Shown in pieces: positions 1 through 10,973 of a stretch of DNA of 64,000 bases (positions within the stretch are counted from its first letter, which is position 1; each line of letters opens with the position of its first letter). The DNA is taken from assembly GCF_019059575.1 (NCBI RefSeq), contig NW_024881977.1, positions 434,001-498,000 on the forward strand, given 5' to 3'. The stretch comes from Amphibalanus amphitrite. Its lineage: Eukaryota; Arthropoda; Thecostraca; Balanomorpha; Balanidae. The translations under genes and the position numbers were made by a program. Under the pieces are notes generated by a model that was not told where the DNA came from, searched no databases, and saw nothing but the letters and a program-made list of their open reading frames with translations.

Positions 1-240
1 TTACTTTGACTTACCTCTATGTCAAACTTTTCTGTTGGTAGGTATGTGAACTGTGAACAATCTTCATGTCACTCAATTCTCTCAAGTTGTGACCGTCATG
101 AGCCTCTTTTATTTTGTATTCTGTATAATGTAACTGGATGCCTTTACTAATATGTCCTTTGTATAAGATTGTTTGTTTCTAACCATACTTTGGTATTCAA
201 AACTTCTTATGAAAGAAAGTTGTTAACATTTTGAGCACCT
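1..240. other. Unrecognised AT-rich sequence
   Basis: No reading frame, repeat or RNA gene could be recognised before the tandem array that starts near 241. Confidence 0.5.
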
Positions 241-402
241 ATGAGCTATGATCCCAATGGATCTCACGACAAAATTGGGGAGCCAGATCTATGATCCGAG
301 TGGATCTAGCGACAAAATTGAAGGGTCAGATCTATGATCCCAGTAGATCTCTCGACAAAATTGAGGGGTTGGATCTATGATCTGAATGGATCTCGGATCA
401 GG
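241..402. repeat. 43-bp tandem repeat, nearly four units
   Basis: The block 'tatgatcc...ggatct...cgacaaaattg' restarts at 247, 290, 333 and 376, an exact 43-bp period with a few substitutions per unit. The fourth unit is cut short and runs into a GATC-dense stretch (about 376-440) with overlapping ggatcc/ggatct words. It lies in non-coding sequence. Confidence 0.85.
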
Positions 403-439
403 ATCCATGGGATCGGATCTCAGATCCATTTTTCCGGAT

Positions 440-2014
440 CCAAGCACATGTCTGCCCACCAGTCACTCTGCATTGTACTCTGCCGCATACGACCACTTTA
501 ACGCTAAATTCTAGTTGATTTAGCGGCGCATTAGCGAGCTGGGTTCAATCAACCCCCTCGGCCGGGGCAAATGTAGCTCCGTCGAGTGAATTTGAGGAAT
601 TCTGAAGATACGATCGTGTTCCCCACTCAATTCTGCGTAAGATGCCGGGCTCCGTGTCTACGTAACTTGAACGTCACGGATTTGGCGGCCGCAAACGTAA
701 ATCGAGGTCCCGAATTCCCTATTCCTCAACACAGGTGGCGGCCGGTTCCTGGTCTGCGCAATATGGCCGCCACCGTTAGACACTACGGCTACGGCCAATA
801 GGGTTCAAGCGGCAGTGCTCCCCTGTACCCCCCCCCCCCCTTCCCCCCCGCCAAAGTAACACAACACTGGTTTACTGGGACGGCGAGTCTATAGCAATAT
901 AAAGTCCAACCTGTTTTGCAAATTGTTGATGAAAATGACCATGAATCATCGAACTTTTGTCAGATGACGAAATGACGAATTGGCAGACGAATAGCTATCA
1001 AACGTTAGAGGAACTCAAAAGAAAAGGCTCTTGCTCAATCTGAATGGAACATATCCTCCTAACGGCCACATTTATCGTAGGCCGGCAGGATATTTCTGGG
1101 GACATGATCCCTGGGTCGGTCCAAGGAGCTGACAATTACACTTTTTGTCTGGGTTCGCTCACGTGGAGAGGCGCGTGCCAGCACCATTATGTGCACATTT
1201 GGCCAGGCCGAACATTACCGTTTTTATGCAAACTGGCATCATGTTCGCTATGCCGAATGTGATAGACGATCGGCCTATTGTACACTAGGTTGCAGCATAG
1301 CCACTGTGAGCGTCCTCTTACAGATCATGATGGTAAATACATCTTACTCTCTAGTTAGCGCACTCCAATCCACAAAAGGTCAAACACGTAGGTAGAAGTT
1401 ACAGCACAGAATTTGGCGGTGCCGCTCAGCACAAAAATGCAAATTTCCATATTGTATTGGGATATTAATTCAGTGTTCAGACTAATAAGCCGCGAAAAAA
1501 AATCAGAAGACGAGGTAAAGTACTAGCATATGTATACATAATCATTTACGCATTGTACATGTGGTGAATATAGCATAATAGACGATGCATCCTGCTTGAA
1601 CGCTTGCTGGTGATGATGATGATGATGAATTGGGGATTTTGGGCGCCCGGACTAAACGCTTGCTATTCCTCACTCCCTCATATCGACTAGTTCTCACCAT
1701 TTCTCTCTTACTCTCACAATTTCTCTCAAGCTCCTCTTTCTTCACACACCTCTTTACGTCACATCCCGATCAGCTCGTGAAAACGCGCTTCCACAAACCA
1801 AAGCCCGAGTTCGGCTCTCAAATAGGCATTTTCCATAGGTCGCACGAGTAGCATATTGCATCATCCGCTCATACATGGACATCATATGTGGTATAAAGGA
1901 CGACCGGAAAATCGCTATGTAGCATGTTGCACACTGCTTAGTGCATATTCCACATTGCATATTGTACCTATGCTGCACTTTGAACGATGTACCGCACACA
2001 GGTTTTAACATAGA
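440..2014. other. Intergenic sequence with a C-run near 828-848; no gene seen
   Basis: There is a CpG-richer patch at about 480-780 and a poly-C run (12 C, TT, 8 C) at about 828-850. Short open frames here have no recognisable motif and no convincing splice context. A (gat)n run is at 1612-1627. Confidence 0.5.
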
Positions 2015-2149
2015 TCTGAGGCCAGTTTTACCAAAAAATACCAGCCGGCCGCCGAAATAAAATATCCAGCCGAAAAAGTAGACGCCACACAGCCACGAGT
2101 TTCACCAACAAAAAATTCCAGCCGACTTCGGACGGAAATTATTTGTCGC

Positions 2150-3740
2150 CGGTAGTCAGCTGATATTCTGTTACGATATCAAATTACGATATGTCAAGGA
2201 GGTTAATAAATCATTTAAAGCATGTTTTCAATCAAATTGAAGCAGGATTTCTAATGCAAATGCTATATACATTTCGAAATATTATTATCGTAAATTATTA
2301 CATTATTTTCAAGAGTAATAACAACAAAGTAGAGCATTATAAACTTTCATATCTATATTAACATTCTGGTGCCCAGCAAAAGCCAATCAATACAAAACTA
2401 CCAAATTGTAGACGTAGGTACGTCATTCATAAATGTGACGTAAGGAAGCTTGCATTTAAGGCAAATTTAAGATGGATCTTTTTTCCTGTCAGCCTATTAT
2501 ATTAATTTTTACAATACCTTCAACTTGCTATGTACCTTTTTGTCTGTTTTTAGTCGCATCTTGTAGAAAATCATCGTGTAGACCGAGAACGCAATGTGTG
2601 GACCTCCACCTATGAGGTGGGGACTAGATGGGACCACTCCAGTGGCAGCGGAACACCTTCAATTAAGGGGGCACTGCCGACTTTTGGTCCCATTATTTCC
2701 ATGCAACGCCGATAGGGCTAATATTAAAATGTCAAAATCAAAGGGGGGCACGGTGCCCCGGTGCCCTACCCGTTCCGCCGCCTATGAGTCCCGCTCCCGA
2801 CAGATCCGGGAGCCGCACCTCTTTCCTAGCTTTCAAAAGAGCGGCAAATAAGCGGTCAGCATTGCTCCCAGAGACGCCACCTGAAGCTGGACGGACGACG
2901 GACAGTTCCGCTGCCGAGCGATTGAACTGCGGTGCTACGAGGCGGCTTCGCGTGCACTGCATTAGCACCTTCTAGCGGGAGTAAGAGGGCTAACGAACTC
3001 GCCAAGGCCTATATATGTAAAGCATTGTGCAAAGGCGAGTGTCTTACCTTAGGAAAATACCTACCCAGATTAACTGCTGCACCGCCGTCATTGCAGGGCT
3101 GAGGGTACGTCGTTCGCTCCGCTTTGGCGAGGTGGAGGTCAGACTGCCCGGCTAGGTGGTTTTAGCCGATATGCAGGCCCCGTTTGCCGGGCCCGGTCGA
3201 GAAGAAGGAACGCCACACAGCAGAGAATATTTGCTCCGGGCCCGCTACACTGGTCCGGCTCGTAAGTCGTAACAAATTAACAATACCTGCGCTAGCGTCG
3301 TCGACCGTCGTTCGACTGCGCCCAGTACCGCTCAGTGGAGAGTCCTGCCGAACTCCTCTGCGTGTGCCCAGATCATTCGTTGCGCGCGGACACAATCGTC
3401 CGACGGAGACCGCTGTGCATTATGATCGGGTGGTTACCACCTTGGTCGCCGGCTTTCACACCCAGCCGAGCCGTCTGGCTACGCCCCAAATGATCGTCTA
3501 AGCCTTTCGATTGGTTTGTAACTCGGGTCTAATATCGAAATGTTTGGGAGTTAGGACATGTTAAATCCGTGTTCATGAACAAACATACATTATGCAACTA
3601 AAACGCTTTACTTACTTTAACTTTTCTAGGCTGATGACAAGGCATACATCTATTTCATTGCAATATTTCTAAAATGTAAATAAATCATTAGCAATGAGCA
3701 TAAAAAACAACAGCGATCCACTAGAAGCTAGTGTGGAAAT
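2150..3740. other. Unrecognised sequence between left arm and pseudogene
   Basis: The stretch 2150-2580 is AT-rich and featureless. The stretch 2590-3500 is CpG-rich, with modest open frames on both strands (for example 105 codons at 3184-3501 plus). None has a recognisable domain, and frames open on both strands of a GC-rich stretch are expected by chance. Confidence 0.4.
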
Positions 3741-3749
3741 CTACTGACG

Positions 3750-5123
3750 TAGGTCGCCTCGTACTGGCGCAGCTCGTAGCTCGTCCAGCAGCGCCAGCGT
3801 CTCCCGCACCCGGCCGCCCGCCTGCACCATCAGCCGCTGGAAATTGCTGCGCTGCCGCTCCAACATTAGCTTGACCGCCTGGCCGGCCCGGCGGATGCGC
3901 GCCGTCCGACGCACGCAGTGTACGTCTTCAACAGCGCCGGGATGTCGTACGACACGACCGCGTCCACGGCGTCCACGTCAATACCGCGCGCTATAGCCTC
4001 GAGCACACCAGCGCGGCCATCTCAGCTAGCGCGCGCCGCCGCCGGCACGCCGGCACTACCCCACAGAACTCAGTCACGCGCGCGCCCACCACAGACAGCG
4101 GTAGCTCCAGCTGGTGCGCCACCTCGTTCCAGTTGACCAACACGAGCGAGCGTCGCCAGTCGGGCTGTCGGAGCAAATGGTGCATCAGCAGCGGCTTCAG
4201 CGGCTGCGGCGCCACCACGTTGAACGACTCGCTCAGCTCGGCCGGCGTGGTGAACCTGCCGACGAACTGACCGGGCAGTGCGACGGCGGCGGCCGCCGTG
4301 CCGACCACCAGCAGTCGCGGCTGGAACAGCGACATTCGCTCCAGCTTCTCCGGCCTCCGGGTTCTGTGACAGGGTGGCCAAGAATGGCAGCTTCTGAAGC
4401 GGCAGGTGAGGCGCGCAGACGGCGGCAGCCGTCAGACGGCCGGCGATGCAGGGCGGCGGGCCGTGGCCGCCGCCACCCGCTCCACCGCTTTCAGCCAGCC
4501 CGTCTCGGCCATCTCGATCACCCGGTCGGCTTCGTCGATCACCAGGTAGCGCAGGTGCGGTAGCGAGAAGCCCTCGGCGCTGGTTATGTGATCCATCAGC
4601 CAGCCGGGAGTGCTCACCACGATCAGCCAGGGAGGCCGGGCCGCGCGGCCCCACCGCCACCAGTTGGCGCCCCCTCGTGCCACTGTGTCTCCACCCAGCA
4701 GCTGGACGCAGAGCGGCGTGTCGGCGTCGTACTGGCGGAACACGGCGGGCACCGAGCGGCCGGCCGGCGCCGAGACTCAGAGGTCGGCCGGTGGCAGTGG
4801 CGACTCTGCGGCCGCCAGCAGCTCGGGCAGCACGGTCACCTGCACCAGGAACACCTGTTCGATGCCCTCGGCGGCCAGCCGGGCGCGCAGCTCGGGGTAG
4901 AGCGCCGGCAGATTGGCCGGCGCCGGCCGCCGGTCGCCAATCGGCTGCAGGTGCGCCAGCCAGTCGGGCAGCGCACGCGGTGCACGGTCTGTCGGCTCGA
5001 GCGCTCCACCTCGTCCAGCACGGTGAAGTCGTCAGCGGCGGCGTCTCCGTCCGACTCGGAGGTGTCCTCACTGTCGTTATTGGCGACGGCGGCTGCCGCT
5101 GTGCGCTCAGTCAGGTCGGCCAT
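3750..5123 (-). pseudogene. DDX51: DDX51 (Dbp6-type DEAD-box RNA helicase) pseudogene, intronless and decayed
   Basis: The three minus-strand frames together give a colinear DDX51-like protein. In order: an acidic N-terminus with FTVL (from ATG at 5123); LPDWLAHLQPIGD; a Q-motif region; VSAPAG (start of motif I); VVSTPGWLMDHI (TPGR motif with R changed to W); LVIDEADR (motif II); LATLSQNPE (motif III, SAT read as LAT); ESFNVVAPQPLKPLL; ARGIDVDAVDAVVSYD (motif V); CVGRTAR (motif VI without its usual HR); and a short C-terminal tail. DDX51 is a nucleolar helicase for 60S ribosome biogenesis. The lesions are many. A TGA at 4777-4779 lies just before motif I. About 35-40 residues carrying the GKT Walker lysine are missing near 4750-4765. 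Frame changes occur near 4978, 4440, 4350, 4010 and 3925. No intron is seen over 1.37 kb, so a retrocopy is likely. Sequencing indels could explain some frame changes but not the loss of motif I. Confidence 0.85.
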
Positions 5124-6540
5124 CACAGCAACACTCGCCGATGATTGGCGTCATCGAAACCGTCGGACGATGGTGGATTCATCACCGATTTTGCAGCAGA
5201 GACTGGAAAAACCTCAGCAATAAACAAGGAAACACCTCACAACATGCCACAGCCTGCAATTGTGCATATTGTTATTATATTTCTCACATGACAGAAAATA
5301 TTGGCTGCTTTATTCTAGGAACTGGCATGAAAAACATAAGCTAAAATCAAGCTAAGTGAATTATTATTGTATTTCAACATGAGACTGGGAAGAAATCCTT
5401 GTCACTGTCAACATGACCAGTGTAACGGATGGGCTGCATGAACATTTCGGCGCATGATCTGAAAACTCTGTGAGCAGAAATTTCAGCGCTGAGGTGAACA
5501 AATAACATTTCGGCCGCAATTTGCCTGGTGCCCCCACAATTTTACAAAACTAACTCACAATACTTACAGCCAGTTTTAACATGATCCCTGCATGACTCAT
5601 GCATGCAAGATACACATGCATTCAATATCAGCACAGTGCACACACAACAGTTATGGATTCATTTACATTTTACAACATTACTATTATTTTCTTTTCCTTC
5701 AATATTGGCAGCATGACTTGCTGAGCTCAGTGGCACAATCTTATGACAGCAAGTTTGTTCGGGTTCGCAACCATGCAAACTTTGCACGTTTGGCTTCAAA
5801 AACAAGCCTTTATACATTTCTTTCATGCTATTCAATTTCTTTTTTTTTTAATTTACTGTCATTGATCTTGAAAATCTTGCCATTTTGGTCTTAGCCATGT
5901 CCATTGCACCTTCCCTATTCCACACAGCTCAAGTAAGTTCCACCCAAAAGTAGTAGTGGTATCAGTAGTTGGCGCCTTGCATTGTCAAATGTAGCTGAAT
6001 ATGTGAAAACAGTGACATATTTATTTAAAATCTTGAGTCCAATGAGCCTACCCTCTCTGTCTCTTCTTCCAGCATTTGTTCAAGCACCTTCAATTTTCAA
6101 AAATGATCTTCCATCATTATTTTCCACTTCCGTGCGACCCGCAAGAGCAATGAACTTGTAAGCTGACCACTAGTTAATAATGTGCTATCATCTTGCTGTT
6201 GGGTGCTTGTAGCAAAAAGATAATATAAACGAAAAAACTAGCACCACAACACCAAACACCAGTCTTGTTGGTTCCTTTTGGTCCTGCCTGGTGACAAAGG
6301 CTCTTTCTTTACGCAATATCATCAGTATTCCTCTTCTAATCTTGAAGCCCAGATGCTTTACAAATTGGCCATGAATGATACTTAATTATTATATCAACTG
6401 GGAAGCGCAAATCACGATAATTAGTAACAAATGAGGCCAATTGTTCCAACACGACATCAAAAAAATAGACGGGGTCCCCCGTCTATTTTTTGGGCTGTTT
6501 TTCTACAAATAATGGCGCAAAATAACACTCCATTAATGCC
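5124..6540. other. Non-coding sequence 5' of the pseudogene, with one short perfect hairpin
   Basis: AT-rich sequence without recognisable genes. At 6460-6491 a perfect 15-bp stem (aaaaaatagacgggg and its complement) with a 2-base loop precedes the right arm of the composite element. Confidence 0.5.
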
Positions 6541-7267
6541 GCATTTGCCGTTGGTGAAACTCATTGGCTATTTTTCTGGCTGATATTTTTTCACGCCGGC
6601 GGATATTTTTTCGCCTGGTTGGTGAAACTCGTCGGCTGGTTTTTGACAGAAAAATTGCGCCGGGCTGCTATTTTTCTGTTGGTAAAACTGGCCTCTGAAC
6701 TCTAAGACAGGGGGGGTCTAGTCGGGCCTTGGTCTAGTCAACAGACATTAATTAGTGACATTATCTCCGAAGTCTCGTATTCTTCTTCAGAAATATATTT
6801 CGACGCAGACAGCAGCAAATTATACGTACGAAAATGCTCTAAATGTCCTTGTCTAGGAAAGACAGATTGGCTGATTGCGACATGATCTTTCCCGAATAAT
6901 GATTTTTACGAAAAATAAATCAAGAACTTGAAAATATAGACAAAAGGTCATGACTACTGTATCGATAAATATGTACCAATTGATAAAAAATGATCTCTTC
7001 TTTTTTAATAAATTTAGTCCGAACCCTTTTCCCTTTGAATGGAAGGATTCACAAGGACAGAGCCCCCGCTAAGCGAAGATTGTTGCGTTGACCCTGCCCT
7101 CTGCCCTCCGATCGCGCAATTCCGGTGCTATGGCAGAATTTGGAGTCCAAAGCTCAACGTGCGCACATAGCCGCGCACGGCCGGTCCCCTCACTGACTTC
7201 GGCTGGCTACGGCCTGCCACCAACCGCACCCATTGCCTGTCAGGAGGCCCATAAACGTCAAGCGCCC

Positions 7268-7360
7268 GTCGCGCTTCGAACCCGGACTTTTATAAACGGG
7301 TACGCGTGCTCTCACCACGCGGAGTCCAGCGCTCTACCGACTGGGCTACGGAACCGGCGA
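7268..7360 (-). repeat. tRNA-derived fragment, probable SINE head or tRNA pseudogene
   Basis: On the minus strand the sequence holds a perfect box A-like D arm (TAGCCCAGTCGGTAGAG, 7348-7332) and, about 45 bases on, a weak box B (GGGTTCGAAGCGC, near 7283-7271). The anticodon stem does not pair and the T stem is broken, so it is not a functional tRNA. GC-rich sequence continues on the lower-coordinate side to about 7080, as in a tRNA-headed SINE, but no second copy is visible here. Confidence 0.45.
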
Positions 7361-7529
7361 ATTGGTACTGTTATTAACGGCGTTTGGTTAATATACATGG
7401 CAAAAACTGCAATGTATCTGAAAACATTGCAGAAATACAGCTTCTGTAAATAAAACTATCTCGAAATTCCCTTTCAGGAAACAATGACATGACCCTAGGA
7501 CAAATCTGACGATATACCACAGAAACGAA

Positions 7530-8625
7530 TTAAAGGTAGTGTGCCAGCTTTCCTGGACCGTATGGAGTTAATGGCCCAGATAAGGAGAACCGGATTTTTA
7601 GAAGTTATCCATACCTTCAAAACTCATGGAAACGTCTTAAATTCTTCAAATTTTGAGTACCCCAGTGCGAAATTTGCCCCGACGGATTGTCGGTCGTACC
7701 CCAACCACATTTCACACTACTATGAACAATAAATGCACACACTGAAATCGCTATTACCGATAGGCTCATCCAATCAAGTTTCGATAAACCCGTTCATCAT
7801 CATCTCCTGCGGTTTCGAACACGCCTGTTAGGTGGTGCGGTAGGCCGCGCCCAAAGCCAGGGCCCCGGTAACGTGAGGTAGCCGAGTCGGGGCAGCGTGC
7901 GCTGACCCAAGCCGGGGCCGCGCGTCCTCCCGGTGTCATGTGATAGCCCGGGGCTGCCCGGGGATACGGTAGACCGCGCCCAAAGCCGCGGCCCCGGCTT
8001 GGGTCAGCGCACGCTGCCCCGACTCGGCTACCTCACGTTACCGGGGCCCTGGCTTTGGGCGCGGTCTACCGCAGGTGGCTTCTGCTCATACTTTGTGGTG
8101 CGGTGGTGGTGCGTCGGGCCGCGCGCTCTGACTTCGGCCAAGAAAAATGCGTCAGCTGATCATTGTCATTTCTGCCACTTTCATGTGGTGAGAATGAGAT
8201 AGGGTCATAACTTTAGAGACGGCTGTTTCATATCAATTATTTTACATAAAATCATATTTCAAACCATAAATTAATGTTCGACAGCCAAATTAAAGAAACA
8301 ATACCAATACAGGCTTACAGTTTAAATTCGACATTGTGTTGTCTACGATTAGACAGCTGATAACTCATTCTCGTACGTCGTAACTCTATCATGACATTTG
8401 CTTATTGTCACATGTGCGCCGCATTCGCGATTGTTGCCGACGCCTGTTTGCAGGTCAGCCCACTACAGTTGTTATACATATCGAAAAACCGATAATCTTT
8501 TAGGTGAAAAAGCACTATTATAGGCCCATTTTTGATTTTTTTTGCGATATTAGGTAAAAACAGAAGCTTTTTATCCTAGGAAAAATAAAATGGGAAATCA
8601 TTGGAAGGTGGCACACTACCTTTAA
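7530..8625. mobile_element. TTAA-flanked non-autonomous element with AGGTAGTGTGCCA ends
   Basis: TTAA at 7530-7533 is followed by AGGTAGTGTGCCA, and TGGCACACTACCT precedes TTAA at 8622-8625, a perfect 13-bp inverted repeat that extends imperfectly to about 20 bp. No transposase frame is present. A TTAA target fits piggyBac-type transposition, although the ends are not the usual CCC/GGG. A separate foldback (7831-8078) lies inside it. Confidence 0.7.
7831..8078. mobile_element. Foldback element: 87-bp arms, 64-bp loop, 5-bp flanking repeat
   Basis: Arms 7836-7922 and 7987-8073 are reverse complements with a single mismatch and no gap. GGTGG lies directly outside both arms (7831-7835 and 8074-8078), like a target duplication. 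Inside the loop, 7967-7987 repeats the outer part of the arm in the same direction, so it can also pair with 8051-8071 to form an alternative, tighter hairpin. The arms are very GC-rich. Confidence 0.8.
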
Positions 8626-9940
8626 AGAGAGCTATTGACGACTTGGGGGTGGGTCATTGCGGTAGCTACCTTATAATTGTTCACAAACAGTTGCGTTATT
8701 TGTCAAGAATGGAAATGAATATGCGATTTATATTTGTAGTGATCTCTGGTGATTTGACCTTGACCTTTGGCCTGACCTAACTGACGGAGACCCAAAAGAG
8801 GACCGAATAAATAATTACGCGGTGATAAAGTCGTTGATTGCTTACCATTAAGTAAACGGTTTTCAGATGATTTAGGAACCGAATGTGACCGAATAAATAC
8901 AGAATAAAGACATCCCTCTGGGCACTAAGTGGCACGACCTCTGCCGCAGGTTGCCACTAGTTGCCATTGCACGCCGGTGAATTACTATTAACGCCTCCAT
9001 GAGTACATTCAACAACTTGGTGCTGACGTGTATACATTTGCTGAATAGCAAATGAATACACGGATGCCCTATTTCTATGGCTGGTGATTACCTGTGCTCA
9101 CAATATGACCCTGCACGCGGGCATAGATAGCTGCCTAATAGTTTGTCATGAGGCCAGCAAAAAAAAAAACGAAGATGGTGGGATAAAAACTCGACGGCGC
9201 CTCGAGACCAGATTTGTCCGATCGCCGAGTATGACGAGCGAGCGACGGTCCGGCCCGGGGCCAAGACCATCGTCCAACAGCCTGCGCTCAGCACCCACAC
9301 TTCCGGGCAATCACCGCGACGATGAGCTTATAAAAAGGTAAGCCAAGGCAGCGGTAAGAGTGAACATGAAAAAAGTTAGGCGTCGCATGATTTTGACATG
9401 TGAACTATTCCCGATTATTTTATCTTTCGATTTTTAAACTTAATTTTAAAACAATGATGACGTATTGCTGTGAAAATTGTTAACGGATAATTATCAGGCA
9501 AAACTACTTAGGTACTAGATTCTGACCTCGCTGAAACTTAAAAATATTTGTGCCATTGCAGTGACATTGGGCTCAAGTTGTACCCAATGAGTAAGGACGT
9601 TATCATATTTCGCATATTTTGTCACTCGCACTGTGCATGTGTCTATTTAACGAGAACAAATCTTGAGAGCAAAGTTTTTAAAGCATGAATTTCTTGGAAC
9701 AGCTTCAGAGGTTGAATTACGAGATAAATTTGTATGAACACATGAACACAGATGATTTTGGAGTCAAACCACTTTTGGAAAAAAACGAACTTTTCAGTCG
9801 TCGGGAAACCCGGTGCGATCACCGGGGGTCGAGGAACTCGGGGCAGCCGCCGGGGGCAGGGCAGACTCGGCCGGGGTAGCCACCCGGGGCCGGGGCTGAC
9901 TCGGGTGCAGCCGCCGCGCCGGGGGGGGGGGGGGGATGCC
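8626..9940. other. Non-coding sequence; no convincing gene
   Basis: A plus-strand open stretch at about 9180-9340 ends in a GTAAGC donor-like site but has no domain I recognise and no clear acceptor. The stretch 9800-9935 is a GC-rich, G-run-containing part that would be the start of the intron after the minus-strand exon at 9952-10071. Confidence 0.4.
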
Positions 9941-9951
9941 CGCTCACTGAC

Positions 9952-10071
9952 CTGCTCGGAGCGCGCCTGGCGGAGCACCTCCTTGACCACCCACGGTATC
10001 ATGTGCTTGCTGTAGCCGCTGCTGACCACCGTGTGGCCCAGGTAGAGCGCCGAGTAACGCTGGCTCTCCAT
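9952..10071 (-). CDS. First coding exon of a TBC1D1/TBC1D4 (AS160)-like Rab GTPase-activating protein
   Basis: The exon starts at ATG 10071 in an ideal Kozak context (GCCGCCATGG) and runs 40 codons in phase 0 to a strong donor (CAG, then GTCAGTGAG) at 9951. The peptide contains LYLGHTVVSSGY followed by SKHMIPWVVKEVLRQAR. From knowledge of the family, this matches the start of the first phosphotyrosine-binding domain of TBC1D1/TBC1D4, which has a LVG strand followed by a conserved 'MLPWVVAEVRR' helix. These proteins are RabGAPs that control vesicle traffic, in mammals GLUT4 traffic downstream of Akt and AMPK. Later exons were not found on the minus strand before the window edge, so they lie at lower coordinates beyond it or were too diverged to see. 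The frame stays open a little upstream of the ATG, so an upstream exon is possible. The identification rests on about 30 residues. Confidence 0.5.
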
Positions 10072-10559
10072 GGCGGCAGACCACTCTCTCTGAAACACGG
10101 CACAGTGGAAGTGGATCTGACAACAACGCACAGTGGATCTGACAGTCCGCGTGGCGCGTACCGTGGCGCACCAAAACGCAGCTCAGATCCACGACCGAAA
10201 TGTGCTCCCACGTCGTGTTGTTGAGCAAATACATACGTGGATATTTAGGTAAGTGATAAATTAGCCAAAGCGCTATAATAATCAATGTTAAAATAAATCG
10301 AGATAGCAGTTTTGGGGCTCAGCCCATCATCAGATTTCCAATTGCGATCTTATCTCAAATTGGGGCCTAATGATAAGCTACGCCCGAAATTGTGCTCTCG
10401 ATTTATTTTAGATTTATTTCGGAATACATTCATTATTATGAGGCGTTGGTTTCATTTCATTGCTTGAAAATTTATCAGGATCCTTTAAAAATCGCTTCCT
10501 CACACAATTGAAGTGATATCAATAAATATATCAGTGATTATTATCGCCAAAACACCTGT

Positions 10560-10760
10560 GGATGTTCGGAGCCGTCTGCGCCACCCGGCCGTCGACCAAT
10601 GGGAGCCGCCGGCGGCGCCATGCTGACCGCCCATTGGTCGGACAGCAGGATATTCTGCCCGGGTCGCGGCGATCATTGTAGCTGGCCCGATGGCTTTTTA
10701 CGTCGCGTCCGGGCCAGCAGCCAACTCTGACCGGAGATAACAGGACTCGGGAGGCGTATA
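10560..10760. promoter_or_regulatory. CpG-rich stretch with two mirrored CCAAT boxes
   Basis: A perfect 10-bp inverted pair, GACCAATGGG at 10594-10603 and CCCATTGGTC at 10630-10639, frames a CpG-dense core. It lies about 500 bp upstream of the minus-strand TBC1D-like start codon, where a promoter would be expected. Promoter activity is inferred. Confidence 0.35.
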
Positions 10761-10973
10761 AGCATTCAGAGTGTAGCAATCGGTGACGAAGAAAAATTTC
10801 TTCTTGACACTCGTGATACCATCAGTCGCTAACGTTCGCAGAACAGCTCGAAAACGAGACGCACGACTCGCAAAAGCTTATTTCTTTCAGCATTTTGTAA
10901 TCATGTTCCCCGTTTTTAAATGGGCAGATGATAATATTTCATGAGTGGAAGAATCCCTTTCGCCGATAGTATA

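Larger units (their letters stand above)
2015..6698. mobile_element. Candidate composite foldback element enclosing the DDX51 pseudogene
   Basis: The left end at 2020 reads GGCCAGTTTTACCAA. The right end (finishing at 6693) is its reverse complement. The 5 bases outside each end are identical (TCTGA at 2015-2019 and 6694-6698), as a target duplication would be. Both ends share the variant gTTTTAcc, whereas internal copies of the motif and the related 215-bp element near 46216 read gTTTCAcc or gTTTCAgc, which suggests the two ends belong together. Inside each end (2020-2140 and 6540-6693) are several copies of an 'agtttcaccaac...ccagccga' unit in inverted orientation. It may instead be two separate decayed small elements flanking host DNA. 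Confidence 0.4.

Noticed and set aside
4446..5223. Long open frames on the plus strand opposite the DDX51 copy
   Set aside because: They are shadows of the GC-rich minus-strand sequence; only the minus strand gives helicase motifs.
7268..7360. Functional tRNA gene
   Set aside because: Box A is good, but the anticodon stem and T stem do not pair, so it is only tRNA-derived.
9180..9341. Plus-strand Ser/Pro-rich open segment ending at GTAAGC
   Set aside because: No acceptor, no domain and no partner exon on the plus strand.
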